DNA of 30,660 nucleotides from contig CAJUOO010000038.1 in the NCBI GenBank assembly GCA_910588535.1, positions 1-30,660 of the forward strand. The letters are read 5' to 3'. Positions within the stretch are counted from its first letter, which is position 1. Every line of letters starts with the position of its first letter. The stretch comes from an uncultured Lachnospiraceae bacterium. GTDB taxonomy: Bacteria; Bacillota; Clostridia; Lachnospirales; Lachnospiraceae. The notes beneath the pieces were generated by a model. It saw nothing but the letters and a program-made list of their open reading frames with translations, did no database searches and was not told the DNA's origin. Position numbers and translations under genes: made by a program. Below, piece after piece: positions 7,162-16,102 of this stretch.

Positions 7162-8687
7162 AGCGGGGCAGTGGAATACTGCTTCCGATAGCAAGCCTGC
7201 CGTCGAAGTACGGAATTGGCTGTTTTTCAAAGGAAGCTTATCAATTTATTGACTGGCTTTGGGAGGCGGGGCAGAGTTATTGGCAGATTCTGCCCCTTTC
7301 TCCTACCAGTTACGGGGATTCTCCTTATCAATCGTTCTCATCTTTTGCGGGGAATCCTTATTTTATAGATTTGGAGACTTTGATAGAAGAGGGTGTGCTT
7401 ACTGAGGAGGAATGTGAGAAGTGTGATTTTGGTGACACTCCCGATCTGGTGGATTATGAAAAGCTGTATTTGCAGCGGTTTGGTTTGCTGCGTCTAGCAT
7501 ATGAGCGAAGTGATATTTCACATAATCCTGATTTTCATTCTTTTGTCAAGGAGAATGACTTCTGGCTGGAAGACTATGCTCTGTTTATGGCAGTAAAACA
7601 GCGGTTTGATGGAGCCTCTTGGATTGAGTGGGCAGAGGATATAAGAAAGCGTTGGGGTTTTGCTCTGGATTATTATAGAAGAGAGTGCTATTTTGATATA
7701 GAATTTTATAAATATCTACAGTTTCAATTTCAACAACAGTGGGATAGATTAAAGAAATATGCAAATGAGAAGGGAATACAGATAATCGGTGATATTCCAA
7801 TCTATGTGGCATTTGATTCATCGGATGCTTGGGCTATGCCGGAGCTGTTTCAGTTTGATGAGGAGTTCTTGCCAACTGCTGTGGCAGGGTGTCCGCCGGA
7901 TGCATTTTCTGCTACAGGGCAGCTTTGGGGAAATCCTCTATATAGATGGGATTATCACAGACAGACAGGGTATCAGTGGTGGATAAAAAGGCTTAGGCAC
8001 AGCTTTTGCTTGTATGATGTGGTAAGGATCGATCATTTCCGTGGTTTTGATGAATATTATAGTATTCCTTATATGGATGAGACGGCAGAACATGGACACT
8101 GGGAGAAGGGGCCGGGGATGGAGCTGTTTCTCGCGGTAAGACAGGAACTAGGCGATCAGAAGATTATTGCGGAGGATCTTGGACTGCAGACACCCTCTGT
8201 CAGGAAGCTTTTAAAAGACAGCGGTTATCCGGGCATGAAGGTGCTGGAATTTGCTTTTGATCCTGAGGAAGAGACAGGGTATCTGCCTCATTGTTATGAC
8301 AAGAATTGTGTTGTGTACACTGGAACACATGACAATGAGACATTGGTACAGTGGTATCAGAACCTTGATGAGAAGAGTCGTGCTTTTGCTACAGAATATC
8401 TGGATCAGGAAAAGATTCCTGAAAAAGATCGCTACAAGGGTTTTATTCGTCTGGCAATGATGAGCTGTGCTGATACTTGCATTATCCCTCTTCAGGATTA
8501 CTTGGGACTTGAGAAGGAAGCAAGGGTAAATAAGCCGTCAACCTTGGGTGGAAATTGGGTGTGGAGGCTTACAAGTGAGCTTTTGACAGAGAAAAAATGC
8601 AAGGAGATCTATGCGCTCACAAGAATCAGTCAGAGACTTTCTGAGAATTATAGATTGAGTAATCAAGCGGATGCACTAATTATGTAG
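7158..8687 (+). CDS. malQ: 4-alpha-glucanotransferase (amylomaltase, GH77)
   Basis: This 509-residue enzyme moves alpha-1,4-glucan segments between maltodextrins and releases glucose. The N-terminus SGILLPIASLPSKYGIGCF is typical of MalQ. Catalytic landmarks are VVRIDHFRGF (nucleophile Asp), IIAEDLG (acid/base Glu) and YTGTHDNETL (third carboxylate). Its length matches the roughly 500-residue bacterial family. ATG 7158 overlaps the pulA stop as ATGA and has AAGGTGG seven bases upstream, so it is preferred over ATG 7152. It is cytosolic and acts with the pullulanase and debranching enzyme in the same operon. Confidence 0.95.
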   Translation: MKRGSGILLPIASLPSKYGIGCFSKEAYQFIDWLWEAGQSYWQILPLSPTSYGDSPYQSFSSFAGNPYFIDLETLIEEGVLTEEECEKCDFGDTPDLVDYEKLYLQRFGLLRLAYERSDISHNPDFHSFVKENDFWLEDYALFMAVKQRFDGASWIEWAEDIRKRWGFALDYYRRECYFDIEFYKYLQFQFQQQWDRLKKYANEKGIQIIGDIPIYVAFDSSDAWAMPELFQFDEEFLPTAVAGCPPDAFSATGQLWGNPLYRWDYHRQTGYQWWIKRLRHSFCLYDVVRIDHFRGFDEYYSIPYMDETAEHGHWEKGPGMELFLAVRQELGDQKIIAEDLGLQTPSVRKLLKDSGYPGMKVLEFAFDPEEETGYLPHCYDKNCVVYTGTHDNETLVQWYQNLDEKSRAFATEYLDQEKIPEKDRYKGFIRLAMMSCADTCIIPLQDYLGLEKEARVNKPSTLGGNWVWRLTSELLTEKKCKEIYALTRISQRLSENYRLSNQADALIM

Positions 8688-8728
8688 ATGCAGAGGGCTG
8701 TGAAAAGAACACGGTGTGGAGGCAAAAC

Positions 8729-10666
8729 ATGAGATTTAGATATGGAAAACAGGATTGGAAAACATTAGAGCGGGGCGAGGAGAGCTGTTATCTTATGACA
8801 AATGGTCTGGGTGGATTTTCTTCTCTGACCCTGACAGGTTCTTGCAGCCGGATAGATCATGCTGTGCTGATGGCATGTATGCGCTCGCCAAATAATCGTT
8901 ACAATATGATACATAGGTTGGAGGAGATTCTATGTATAGAAGAAGAGAGAATACATATCTCAAGCCAGAACTATAAGGAGGAGGAGAACCAAGAGGAAGG
9001 CTATCGTTACCAGACAGATTTTGTATATGAGGATGTTCCTCAGTGGACCTATCTGGCAAAGGGCGTGGCGATTACAAGAACCATCGTTCTGGGGCAGGGA
9101 GAGAATACAATAGGCATCTCCTATCAGATAACAAATCGTTCTGGCAAGAAAGTGAGCCTTGAGGTACTTCCACATCTGATGTTTGCGGCGAAGGGCACCC
9201 TTCCATCAAGAGATCAGTCCTATGTTATGGATGGGAATATGATCAGCTCCAATGGTCAGAAGTTGTATATCTGGACAGATGGAGAGCTCTGTGAGATGGC
9301 GCTTCAAGTTTGCGAGGGAATTTACTACAGTGCGGATGCCTGCGATGGAAGAATGGAGCTTGGGCGTACTATGATAAACCATCGAATCATAAAGAATGTG
9401 GAAGATGGGAGTTGCGTGACGTTTTCTATTGTATATGGAACAATACCAAAGTTGCCACAGATAGAAGAGATGCTTAAGAGTATCAAGGAGTATCACAGGG
9501 CGCTGATATGCCAGTCAGGTTTTGATGAGGAACCGGCAGCCACACTTTCTGTAAGTGCGAATCAATTTATCTCCTATCGATCCTCCACTGCGGGTCAGAC
9601 GATTCTTGCGGGCTTTCCCTTCTTTGAGGACTGGGGCAGGGATACAATGATAGCGATACATGGCTGTTGTCTGGCAACACGACAATATAAGACGGCGGAG
9701 AGTATTTTGAAAACCTTTATGTCTTATTGCAAAAAGGGGCTTATGCCAAATCTTTTTCCAGAGGGAAAAGAGGAGCCGGGCTATAATACGGTGGATGCCT
9801 CCCTGCTGTTTATTCTTGCTGTTTATGAGTATTATAAGAGGACAAAGGATACGGTGTTTGTGAAGAGTGCCTACCACACGATGGCAGAGATAATACAATG
9901 GTATAAAGATGGCACAGATTATGGTATTCATATGGATGAAGACGGTTTGCTTATGGCGGGCAGAGAGCTGGATCAGGTGACGTGGATGGATGTGAGAGTG
10001 GGAGAGATTCTGCCGACCCCGCGCCATGGAAAGCCTGTGGAGATCAATGCCTACTGGTATAATGCACTGTGTATTATGGAGGAGCTAAAGCGATTTTTCC
10101 CTGAGACAAATATGGATTATGGCAGTCTTGCACAGCGGGTTAAGAAAAGTTTTGAGAAGTTCTGGAATGAGAAGGAAGGCTGCCTGAAGGATGTTCTATC
10201 AGGAACGAAGGCAGATAATCAGATTCGCTGTAACCAGATATGGGCGGTATCTCTGCCATTCTCTGTATTGTCGCCAGATAAGGAAAAGCAGGTGACAGAG
10301 GTAGTATATAGAGAATTGTACACACCTTTGGGGCTCAGAACACTGGCGATGTCAGATAAGGAATTTCATCCATATTATGGGGGAGCACTGTTAGAGAGGG
10401 ATCTGGCTTATCATCAGGGAACCGTGTGGGTATTTCCAATGGGGGCATATTATCTGGCCTATCTTAAGGTGAATGGTTATTCTGAGGAGGCAAAGGAATG
10501 TGTGAGAAGGCAGCTTGACAGCTTGGAATCTGCGCTCAGAGAGGGCTGTATCGGACAGCTACCAGAGATCTATGACGGGGAGAATCCAGTGAGCTCTAAG
10601 GGATGTTTTGCGCAGGCTTGGAGTGTGGGTGAGGTTCTTCGGGTATATGATGCACTCAGAGAATGA
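8729..10666 (+). CDS. GH133-type amylo-alpha-1,6-glucosidase / glycogen debranching enzyme
   Basis: This 645-residue protein matches the bacterial single-domain glycogen debranching family related to the C-terminal half of eukaryotic debranching enzyme. The N-terminal domain has YLMTNGLGGFSSLTLTG. The catalytic (alpha/alpha) barrel carries FPFFEDWGRDTMIAIHGC and later GREILPTPRHGKPVEINA-like motifs (GEILPTPRHGKPVEINAYWYN here). It would remove alpha-1,6-linked glucose stubs from imported branched dextrins or stored glycogen. ATG 8729 is preferred because GGAGG lies six bases ahead; an in-frame GTG at 8714 lacks this. It follows malQ by 41 bases. Exact substrate is inferred. Confidence 0.87.
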   Translation: MRFRYGKQDWKTLERGEESCYLMTNGLGGFSSLTLTGSCSRIDHAVLMACMRSPNNRYNMIHRLEEILCIEEERIHISSQNYKEEENQEEGYRYQTDFVYEDVPQWTYLAKGVAITRTIVLGQGENTIGISYQITNRSGKKVSLEVLPHLMFAAKGTLPSRDQSYVMDGNMISSNGQKLYIWTDGELCEMALQVCEGIYYSADACDGRMELGRTMINHRIIKNVEDGSCVTFSIVYGTIPKLPQIEEMLKSIKEYHRALICQSGFDEEPAATLSVSANQFISYRSSTAGQTILAGFPFFEDWGRDTMIAIHGCCLATRQYKTAESILKTFMSYCKKGLMPNLFPEGKEEPGYNTVDASLLFILAVYEYYKRTKDTVFVKSAYHTMAEIIQWYKDGTDYGIHMDEDGLLMAGRELDQVTWMDVRVGEILPTPRHGKPVEINAYWYNALCIMEELKRFFPETNMDYGSLAQRVKKSFEKFWNEKEGCLKDVLSGTKADNQIRCNQIWAVSLPFSVLSPDKEKQVTEVVYRELYTPLGLRTLAMSDKEFHPYYGGALLERDLAYHQGTVWVFPMGAYYLAYLKVNGYSEEAKECVRRQLDSLESALREGCIGQLPEIYDGENPVSSKGCFAQAWSVGEVLRVYDALRE

Positions 10667-10730
10667 TCGTTTAGAGTGCAAATGAAAATATGCAGAGTAT
10701 GTTTTAGACATGCCCTAGAAGGAGGTGGCG

Positions 10731-11444
10731 ATGTACCAGAATTATATCTTTGATTTTTATGGAACGCTGGCAGATATTCGCACCGATGAGGAGGCGCCGG
10801 AGCTGTGGAGAAAGCTAAGTGAGCTTTATAGAGAGCACGGTGCTGTCTATAAGCCGATGGAGTTAAAGGATGAATTTAGAAGACTTGAGAGCGAGGAGAC
10901 AATGCGGTGTGGAGGCAAATATGCGGAGCCGGATATAGTGAAGGTGTTCGCATATTTGTACATCAATAAAGGAATCTTGTGCAGTCCGATTTTGGCATGG
11001 CAGACAGCCGTTTTCTTCCGTTCTCTGTCGCGCAAATTTATTTGTTGTTATGATGGGGTGGCGGAGCTTCTCTCAGAGCTGAAAGGGCGGGGCAAGGGAA
11101 TTTATCTTCTGTCCAATGCACAGGCACCTTTTACAAGGCCGGAGATAGAGATGCTTTGTCTTACAGATTACTTTGATGGTATCTTTCTTTCTTCGGAACA
11201 TGGGCAGAAAAAGCCCTCTCCTGCTTTTTTTCGTAAATTGTTGCAAAAATTCCAGCTAAAACCAGCCGAATGTGTTATGATAGGTAATGATGAGGAGACG
11301 GATATAGTAGGAGCCCAGCGTTCGGGTCTTTCTTCCCTTTATATTCACACGGAGATCTCCCCTGAGAGAACCGGAAAAATCAAGGCGGACTACTGTGTGA
11401 TGGATGGGGATTTTCGAAAGATTCGAACGTTGATTCTTGATTAG
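10731..11444 (+). CDS. HAD-superfamily hydrolase (YjjG / haloacid dehalogenase-like)
   Basis: This 237-residue cytosolic protein has the four HAD motifs: DFYGTL near residue 9 (nucleophile Asp, with Tyr in place of the second Asp as in several dehalogenase-type members), LLSNAQ (motif II), the Lys of KKPSPAFF (motif III) and IGNDEETDIVGA (motif IV). A helical cap lies between motifs I and II. GGAGG six bases before ATG 10731 fixes the start. It lies within the maltodextrin operon and may dephosphorylate a sugar phosphate or a damaged metabolite, but the substrate cannot be read from sequence. The Tyr replacement slightly weakens a classic phosphatase assignment. Confidence 0.85.
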   Translation: MYQNYIFDFYGTLADIRTDEEAPELWRKLSELYREHGAVYKPMELKDEFRRLESEETMRCGGKYAEPDIVKVFAYLYINKGILCSPILAWQTAVFFRSLSRKFICCYDGVAELLSELKGRGKGIYLLSNAQAPFTRPEIEMLCLTDYFDGIFLSSEHGQKKPSPAFFRKLLQKFQLKPAECVMIGNDEETDIVGAQRSGLSSLYIHTEISPERTGKIKADYCVMDGDFRKIRTLILD

Positions 11445-11469
11445 AAGAGAACAAGAAGGGAGAAGTGGC

Positions 11470-13752
11470 ATGAGGCAGGAAAAGCTTATTGACTACAAGG
11501 TGGACGGACAGAAGGTTACGCTTAATTTCGAAGGGAAGATGGTGTGGATTGAGGTGGTGACACCACAGATTATCCGAGTGTATGAGGAAGGTGTTGTGCG
11601 CTCCAAAGCAATAGAGGGAGAGAAGTCTGTGCCATGTACGCTTTCTGTGTGCAGGCAGGAGGATGGGCTGTGGCTTGATACTGGGGAGGTATTAGTCAGG
11701 ATAAGTGATGGATTCTATATTGATTTTTTGGATAAGAATAGAGAGATGGTCTGTGAGGACTACAGAGGAGAGAGGACGCCTCTTATAAGAGGTGGTGAGG
11801 AGTTGGAGGAGCTTCTTCTCAGCGAGGGTCACGCGGTGGCTGAGAAGACGAAGCAGAGTTTTGAGATAAAGAAGAAGATTCAGGGAACAGAACATTTTTA
11901 TGGTCTTGGTGACAAGACAGGATTCCTTGATAAACGACATTATGAGTATGAAATGTGGAACACCGATAATCCAGCTCCGCATGTAGATAGTTTTAAGGCG
12001 CTTTATAAGACCATTCCATTCTTTATTACACTCACAGATACACAGGTATATGGGTTGTTTTTTGACAATACTTATAAGAGTATTTTCAATATGGGACAAG
12101 AATCTGAAGAATATTATTATATTGGCGCGGAGGGAGGCAGTCTCGACTATTATTATATTTCGGGTTCATCGATCGCGAAGGTGCTTCAAAATTATACTTA
12201 TATGACAGGCACTTGCCCGCTGCCACAGAAGTGGACACTTGGCTATCATCAATCTCGCTGGGGCTATGTAACACAGGAGGATATGGAGGAGCTGGCAGCA
12301 GGATTTCGGGACAACGATATCCCGTGTGATGCAATTCACTTTGATATTGACTATATGCAGGAGTATAAGGTATTTACGTGGAATCAGAAGCGCTATCACG
12401 GTGCACCGAAGAAGTTTTTGTCCGAGCTTTCTGAGCAGGGCTTTAAGGTTGTGGTAATCAACGATCCCGGTGTAAAGAAGGAGGAGGGCTATGAGGTTTA
12501 CGGGGAAGGCGTAAAGAATGGTTATTTCGCCAAGACTCCAGAGGGAGAGGTCTATATCAATCGAGTTTGGCCCGGAGACGCGGCATTTCCCGATTTTGGA
12601 AACCCTGCTGTCAGAGAATGGTGGGGCGAGAAGCAGAAATTTTTGTTGGATATGGGTGTGCGTGGAATCTGGAATGATATGAATGAGCCGGCAAGCTTTC
12701 AGGGGCCTCTTCCTGACGATGTAGTATTTACAGATGAGGATAGAATCAGCAATCATCGAGAGATGCATAATGTTTATGGTCATCTGATGGCGAAGGCCGC
12801 CTATGAGGGGCTTAAGAAGGAGGATGGGCGAAGACCATTTGTGATAACAAGGGCATGTTATGCAGGAAGTCAGAAATACAGCACGGTGTGGACAGGAGAT
12901 AATACAAGCCTCTGGTCACATCTTCAGATGGCGATTCCACAGCTATGTAATCTGGGGTTATCAGGTATGCCATATGCGGGGACGGATATTGGTGGTTTTG
13001 GTGCAGACACCACGCCAGAGCTTTTGGTGAGATGGATTCAGGTAGGATGCTTTTCGCCTCTCTTTCGCAACCATTCTGCCATGGGCACCAGAAGACAGGA
13101 GCCATGGCAATTTGGGCAGAAAATTATGAATATCTACCGCAAATATGTAAAGCTTCGTTATCATCTTATTCCCTATATGTATGATCTGTTTTATGAGGAG
13201 GAGAAGACAGGGGCACCGATAATGCGCCCTCTTGTATTCCACTATGAGAAGGACGACGCAGCGCGCACATGCAATGATGAGTGTATGTTGGGAAGTCAGA
13301 TCCTTGTAGCTCCTGTGGTAAATCAGGGGATGACAAAGCGCATGGTTTATCTGCCAGAGGGTGTGTGGTATGACTATTGGACAAAGGAGAAAATAGTTGG
13401 ACCAACATGGTTTGTCAGGGAGGCTCCACTCGATGTGTGCCCAATCTATGTGAAGGCGGGAAGTGTGATCCCTGTTATGGAGGAGCAGTCATATATTGGA
13501 GAAAAGGCAGAGGATATATGCTTGCTGGAGGCATATCCCGGAGAGGGGAGCTGGAGGCATTATCAGGATAATGGGGAGGACTTTGCATATCGAGAGGGAA
13601 ACTATCATCAGTATAATTTTGTGGTTGGTGAGGATGGAACTGTGCATGGAACCATAGAACATGCCGGATATGAGAAACCATATCAGAAAATAATGGTGAG
13701 AAATGCAGTGGAAGAGAAAGAGATATGGAAAGAGCTATCTGTAACTGAATAG
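11470..13752 (+). CDS. Alpha-glucosidase, glycoside hydrolase family 31
   Basis: This 760-residue enzyme has an N-terminal beta-sandwich, then a (beta/alpha)8 barrel with GH31 signatures: FDIDYM, GIWNDMNEPASF (nucleophile Asp), WTGDN (acid/base Asp) and GTDIGGFG, followed by RNHSAMGTRRQEPW. C-terminal beta domains follow (DYWTKEKIVGPTWF region). There is no signal peptide, so it should release glucose from short maltodextrins or isomalto-oligosaccharides in the cytosol. ATG 11470 is supported by AAGGGAG upstream; the frame extends back to TTG 11437, overlapping the previous gene. It is the last gene of the operon and is followed by a strong terminator. Alpha-1,4 versus alpha-1,6 preference is unknown. 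Confidence 0.94.
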   Translation: MRQEKLIDYKVDGQKVTLNFEGKMVWIEVVTPQIIRVYEEGVVRSKAIEGEKSVPCTLSVCRQEDGLWLDTGEVLVRISDGFYIDFLDKNREMVCEDYRGERTPLIRGGEELEELLLSEGHAVAEKTKQSFEIKKKIQGTEHFYGLGDKTGFLDKRHYEYEMWNTDNPAPHVDSFKALYKTIPFFITLTDTQVYGLFFDNTYKSIFNMGQESEEYYYIGAEGGSLDYYYISGSSIAKVLQNYTYMTGTCPLPQKWTLGYHQSRWGYVTQEDMEELAAGFRDNDIPCDAIHFDIDYMQEYKVFTWNQKRYHGAPKKFLSELSEQGFKVVVINDPGVKKEEGYEVYGEGVKNGYFAKTPEGEVYINRVWPGDAAFPDFGNPAVREWWGEKQKFLLDMGVRGIWNDMNEPASFQGPLPDDVVFTDEDRISNHREMHNVYGHLMAKAAYEGLKKEDGRRPFVITRACYAGSQKYSTVWTGDNTSLWSHLQMAIPQLCNLGLSGMPYAGTDIGGFGADTTPELLVRWIQVGCFSPLFRNHSAMGTRRQEPWQFGQKIMNIYRKYVKLRYHLIPYMYDLFYEEEKTGAPIMRPLVFHYEKDDAARTCNDECMLGSQILVAPVVNQGMTKRMVYLPEGVWYDYWTKEKIVGPTWFVREAPLDVCPIYVKAGSVIPVMEEQSYIGEKAEDICLLEAYPGEGSWRHYQDNGEDFAYREGNYHQYNFVVGEDGTVHGTIEHAGYEKPYQKIMVRNAVEEKEIWKELSVTE

Positions 13753-13786
13753 AAGATATTTGTTGAATTTGCCAGATATTTTTTAG

Positions 13787-13833
13787 AAGGGTCCACACAG
13801 TCGGTTTTGTTATCTGCTGTGCGGACCCTTTTT
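13787..13833 (+). terminator. Rho-independent terminator of the maltodextrin operon
   Basis: AAGGGTCCACACAG (13787-13800) pairs with CTGTGCGGACCCTT (13817-13830) with one G.U pair, and a T-run follows. It lies 34 bases after the GH31 stop and ends the operon that starts at 2483. Confidence 0.9.
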
Positions 13834-13867
13834 GATAATGATAAGTGGTTTGAAGGTGCATTTTTCC

Positions 13868-13896
13868 TTGCTTGTTTGTCTGAAAAGTGCTATACT
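13868..13896 (+). promoter_or_regulatory. Housekeeping promoter of the CobW-type operon
   Basis: TTGCTT (13868-13873), a 17-base spacer and TATACT (13891-13896) form a good sigma-A-type promoter ahead of ATG 13941. TGATAATGATAA at 13833-13844, about 25 bases upstream, resembles half of a Fur/Zur box, but no matching second half is clear, so metal control by Fur-family repressors is only a suggestion. Confidence 0.65.
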
Positions 13897-13940
13897 ATAT
13901 GATTAGTAAAAATATCCATAGGAAAGGGGCAAAACACGCA

Positions 13941-15053
13941 ATGACTAAGATTAATGTGATATCTGGTTTTCTTGGTGCGGGAAAGACGACACTAATCAAG
14001 AAGCTTTTAGCTGAAGTATTCGGGGGACAGAAGATCGTCCTGATTGAAAATGAGTTTGGCGAGATAGGGATTGACGGTGGTTTTCTGAAGGAGGCAGGTG
14101 TGCAGATCACAGAGATGAACTCAGGATGCATTTGCTGTTCTCTGGTAGGAGACTTTGGGAAGGCTCTTGAGGAGGTATTGCAAAAGTTTTCTCCTGATCG
14201 CATAATTATCGAGCCGTCAGGTGTCGGTAAGCTTTCAGATGTAATGAGAGCTGTCGAGGGTGTGGCAGAGCATACAGACGTTGAGCTGGACAGTTCCATC
14301 ACAGTTGCCGATGCGACAAAGTGTAAAATATATATGAAGAATTTCGGTGAATTTTTCAATAATCAGATAGAGTATGCGGACACAATTGTGCTTAGCCGTA
14401 CACAGAATATGAAACAGGAGAAGCTTGAGGAGGCAGTAAAGCTTTTGCAGGAGCATAATGAAAAGGCAGCAGTTATCACAACTCCTTGGGATGAGCTTGC
14501 CGGCAGTGTGATCTTGGAGGCGATGAATGGCAGAAATTCTCTTGCAGAGGAGCTGATGAAAGAAGAGCACAGTCATCATGATCATGAGGATCACCACTGC
14601 CATGAGGAGGGAGATCATCATTGTCATCATGACCATGAGGAGGATCACCATTGCCACCACGATCATGGGGAGGAAGATCATCATTGTCATCATGACCATG
14701 AGGAGCATGATCATCATGATGGAGATAGCTGCTGTGGTCATGATCATGCACATGAACATCATCACCATCATGCAGATGAGATCTTTACAAGCTGGGGTAA
14801 GGAGACGCCACATAAATTTGATGAGGAAGATCTGAAGAAAACGCTGGAGATTCTTGCTAATGGGACAGGGTATGGAACCATTCTTCGTGCAAAGGGAATT
14901 GTGGCAGGTGTGGATGGCACATGGATTCAGTTTGATCTGGTTCCGGGCGAGTATGAGCTTCGCAAGGGGAGTCCTGATTATACAGGAAGACTTTGTGTTA
15001 TCGGATCAGAGCTTAAGACGGAAGAGCTTTCGAAGCTGTTTCATTTAGAGTGA
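13941..15053 (+). CDS. CobW/COG0523-family GTPase metallochaperone with His-rich insert
   Basis: This 370-residue protein opens with SGFLGAGKTT (Walker A) and carries the family metal motif CxCC in GCICCSL, plus EPSGVGKL. The usual NKxD guanine-recognition motif appears degenerate (LSRTQN). Between about residues 208 and 275 lies a dense His/Asp/Glu/Cys region, then a CobW C-terminal domain ending near YELRKGSPDYTGRLCVIG. COG0523 proteins deliver metals such as Zn, Co or Ni at the cost of GTP; the His-rich region probably binds several divalent ions. The upstream-extended frame starts at 13887, but ATG 13941 lies at the GTPase domain edge, with GGAAAGGGG 11 bases ahead. Metal identity is not shown by sequence. 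Confidence 0.9.
   Translation: MTKINVISGFLGAGKTTLIKKLLAEVFGGQKIVLIENEFGEIGIDGGFLKEAGVQITEMNSGCICCSLVGDFGKALEEVLQKFSPDRIIIEPSGVGKLSDVMRAVEGVAEHTDVELDSSITVADATKCKIYMKNFGEFFNNQIEYADTIVLSRTQNMKQEKLEEAVKLLQEHNEKAAVITTPWDELAGSVILEAMNGRNSLAEELMKEEHSHHDHEDHHCHEEGDHHCHHDHEEDHHCHHDHGEEDHHCHHDHEEHDHHDGDSCCGHDHAHEHHHHHADEIFTSWGKETPHKFDEEDLKKTLEILANGTGYGTILRAKGIVAGVDGTWIQFDLVPGEYELRKGSPDYTGRLCVIGSELKTEELSKLFHLE
14565..14780 (+). repeat. Internal DNA repeats coding for the His-rich insert
   Basis: The His-rich segment is built of near-repeats. An exact direct repeat of 28 bases occurs at 14613-14640 and 14676-14703, offset by 63 bases (21 codons), with diverged units between. It codes for iterated DHHCHHDHEE-type blocks. 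Such repeats can expand or contract by slippage and so change metal-binding capacity between strains. It is coding sequence, not a CRISPR array. Confidence 0.75.
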
Positions 15054-15079
15054 TAGTATAGGTTGGGTTGGAGATGAAT

Positions 15080-16033
15080 ATGGAGATACCAGTTTATTTG
15101 TTTGCTGGTTTTTTGGACAGCGGAAAGACATCATTTATATTAGAATCTGTTATGGATCCAGAATTTCTTGCGGATGAGAAAACACTTTTGATCGTTTGTG
15201 AGGAAGGGGAATGTGAATATGATGAGAAAAAGCTTTTAAAGAATGGGGTATTGCTTAAGATGGTGGAATCTGAAGAAGATTTTACTGAGGAATTTTTAGC
15301 TGGCTGTCAGGCAGAATATATGCCTGAAAAGGTATTGATTGAGTATAATGGGATGTGGAGAATGGAGAAAATCTTTGGCATACATCTTCCGAAAAAATGG
15401 GAGATTGTTCAGGTGATCACCACCGTCGATGCATCTACCTTTAGCTTGTATCTAAATAATATGCGCTCTCTTGTGATGGAGCAGTTTCAGGATGCCGATC
15501 TGGTTATTTTTAATCGCTGTGATGAGAATACACCGCTTGCTTCTTACCGAAGGAGTGTGAAGGCGATCAATTCCAGAGCTCAGGTTTATATGGAAAATGC
15601 GGACGGCAGTGAGCCTTCACCGGATGAGTCGCTTCCGTTTGACCTCAGTCAGGATGTGATTGAGCTTGAGGATATTGATTTTGGTATCTGGTATGTGGAT
15701 GTTATGGAGGAGCCACAGAAATATAATGGGAAGACCATTCATATGCGTGTTCAGGTATATAAAAATTCAAGGCTTCCATCCAATTCATTTGTGCCGGGAA
15801 GGTTTGCGATGACTTGCTGTGCAGATGATATCCGTTTTATTGGCCCACTCTGTATGGCGACTCCCACGATAGAGCCAAAGATAAAACGATTGAAAAAAAG
15901 CCAGTGGATTGATCTGACAGCAAAGATTAAATTGGAATATGCCCCGCTTTACAAAGGAGAGGGACCTGTTCTGTACGCCGAGCGGATCGAGGCTGCTGAG
16001 GCAGCAGAGGAAGATGTTGTATATTTTAACTAA
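15080..16033 (+). CDS. CobW-like GTPase domain fused to TIGR03943/YcgQ-like C-terminal domain
   Basis: This protein of about 317 residues begins like its upstream neighbour (VYLFAGFLDSGKTS, Walker A). It lacks the CxCC metal motif and any His-rich insert. A guanine-recognition-like FNRCDEN is present. From about residue 200 the sequence resembles the C-terminal OB-fold-like part of YcgQ/TIGR03943 proteins (GKTIHMRVQVYKN, FVPGRFAMTCCADD, IGPLC). YcgQ-type proteins occur with YcgR-type permeases and CobW GTPases, so a fusion suggests work in the same metal-related pathway. The gene follows the first GTPase by about 26 bases. ATG 15080 has GGAG six bases ahead; ATG 15074 and TTG 15068 are alternatives. 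Function is unproven. Confidence 0.75.
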   Translation: MEIPVYLFAGFLDSGKTSFILESVMDPEFLADEKTLLIVCEEGECEYDEKKLLKNGVLLKMVESEEDFTEEFLAGCQAEYMPEKVLIEYNGMWRMEKIFGIHLPKKWEIVQVITTVDASTFSLYLNNMRSLVMEQFQDADLVIFNRCDENTPLASYRRSVKAINSRAQVYMENADGSEPSPDESLPFDLSQDVIELEDIDFGIWYVDVMEEPQKYNGKTIHMRVQVYKNSRLPSNSFVPGRFAMTCCADDIRFIGPLCMATPTIEPKIKRLKKSQWIDLTAKIKLEYAPLYKGEGPVLYAERIEAAEAAEEDVVYFN

Positions 16034-16056
16034 AGAGTGATTTGCACATATAAAGA

Positions 16057-16100
16057 GCCCATCGATCTCTGCTTTATGAGAGAGGTTGATGGGCTGATTT
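16057..16100. terminator. Hairpin terminator between convergent operons
   Basis: GCCCATCGATCTCT (16057-16070) pairs with the complementary run ending GGTTGATGGGC (to 16094), with small bulges, and is followed by TGATTTT. It lies between the GTPase operon (plus) and the anti-sigma operon (minus) and may serve both. Confidence 0.75.
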
Positions 16101-16102
16101 TG

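Noticed and set aside
9515..10027. 170-codon minus-strand frame within the debranching enzyme gene
   Set aside because: Antisense shadow of a well-conserved GH133 catalytic region.
14476..14751. Minus-strand open frame rich in His/Asp opposite the CobW gene
   Set aside because: It is the mirror of the His-codon repeats (CAT/ATG are complementary), with no ribosome site or family match.
14565..14780. Repeats resembling a CRISPR array
   Set aside because: Units are codon-phased inside a conserved protein, of uneven spacing and without unique spacers or cas genes.
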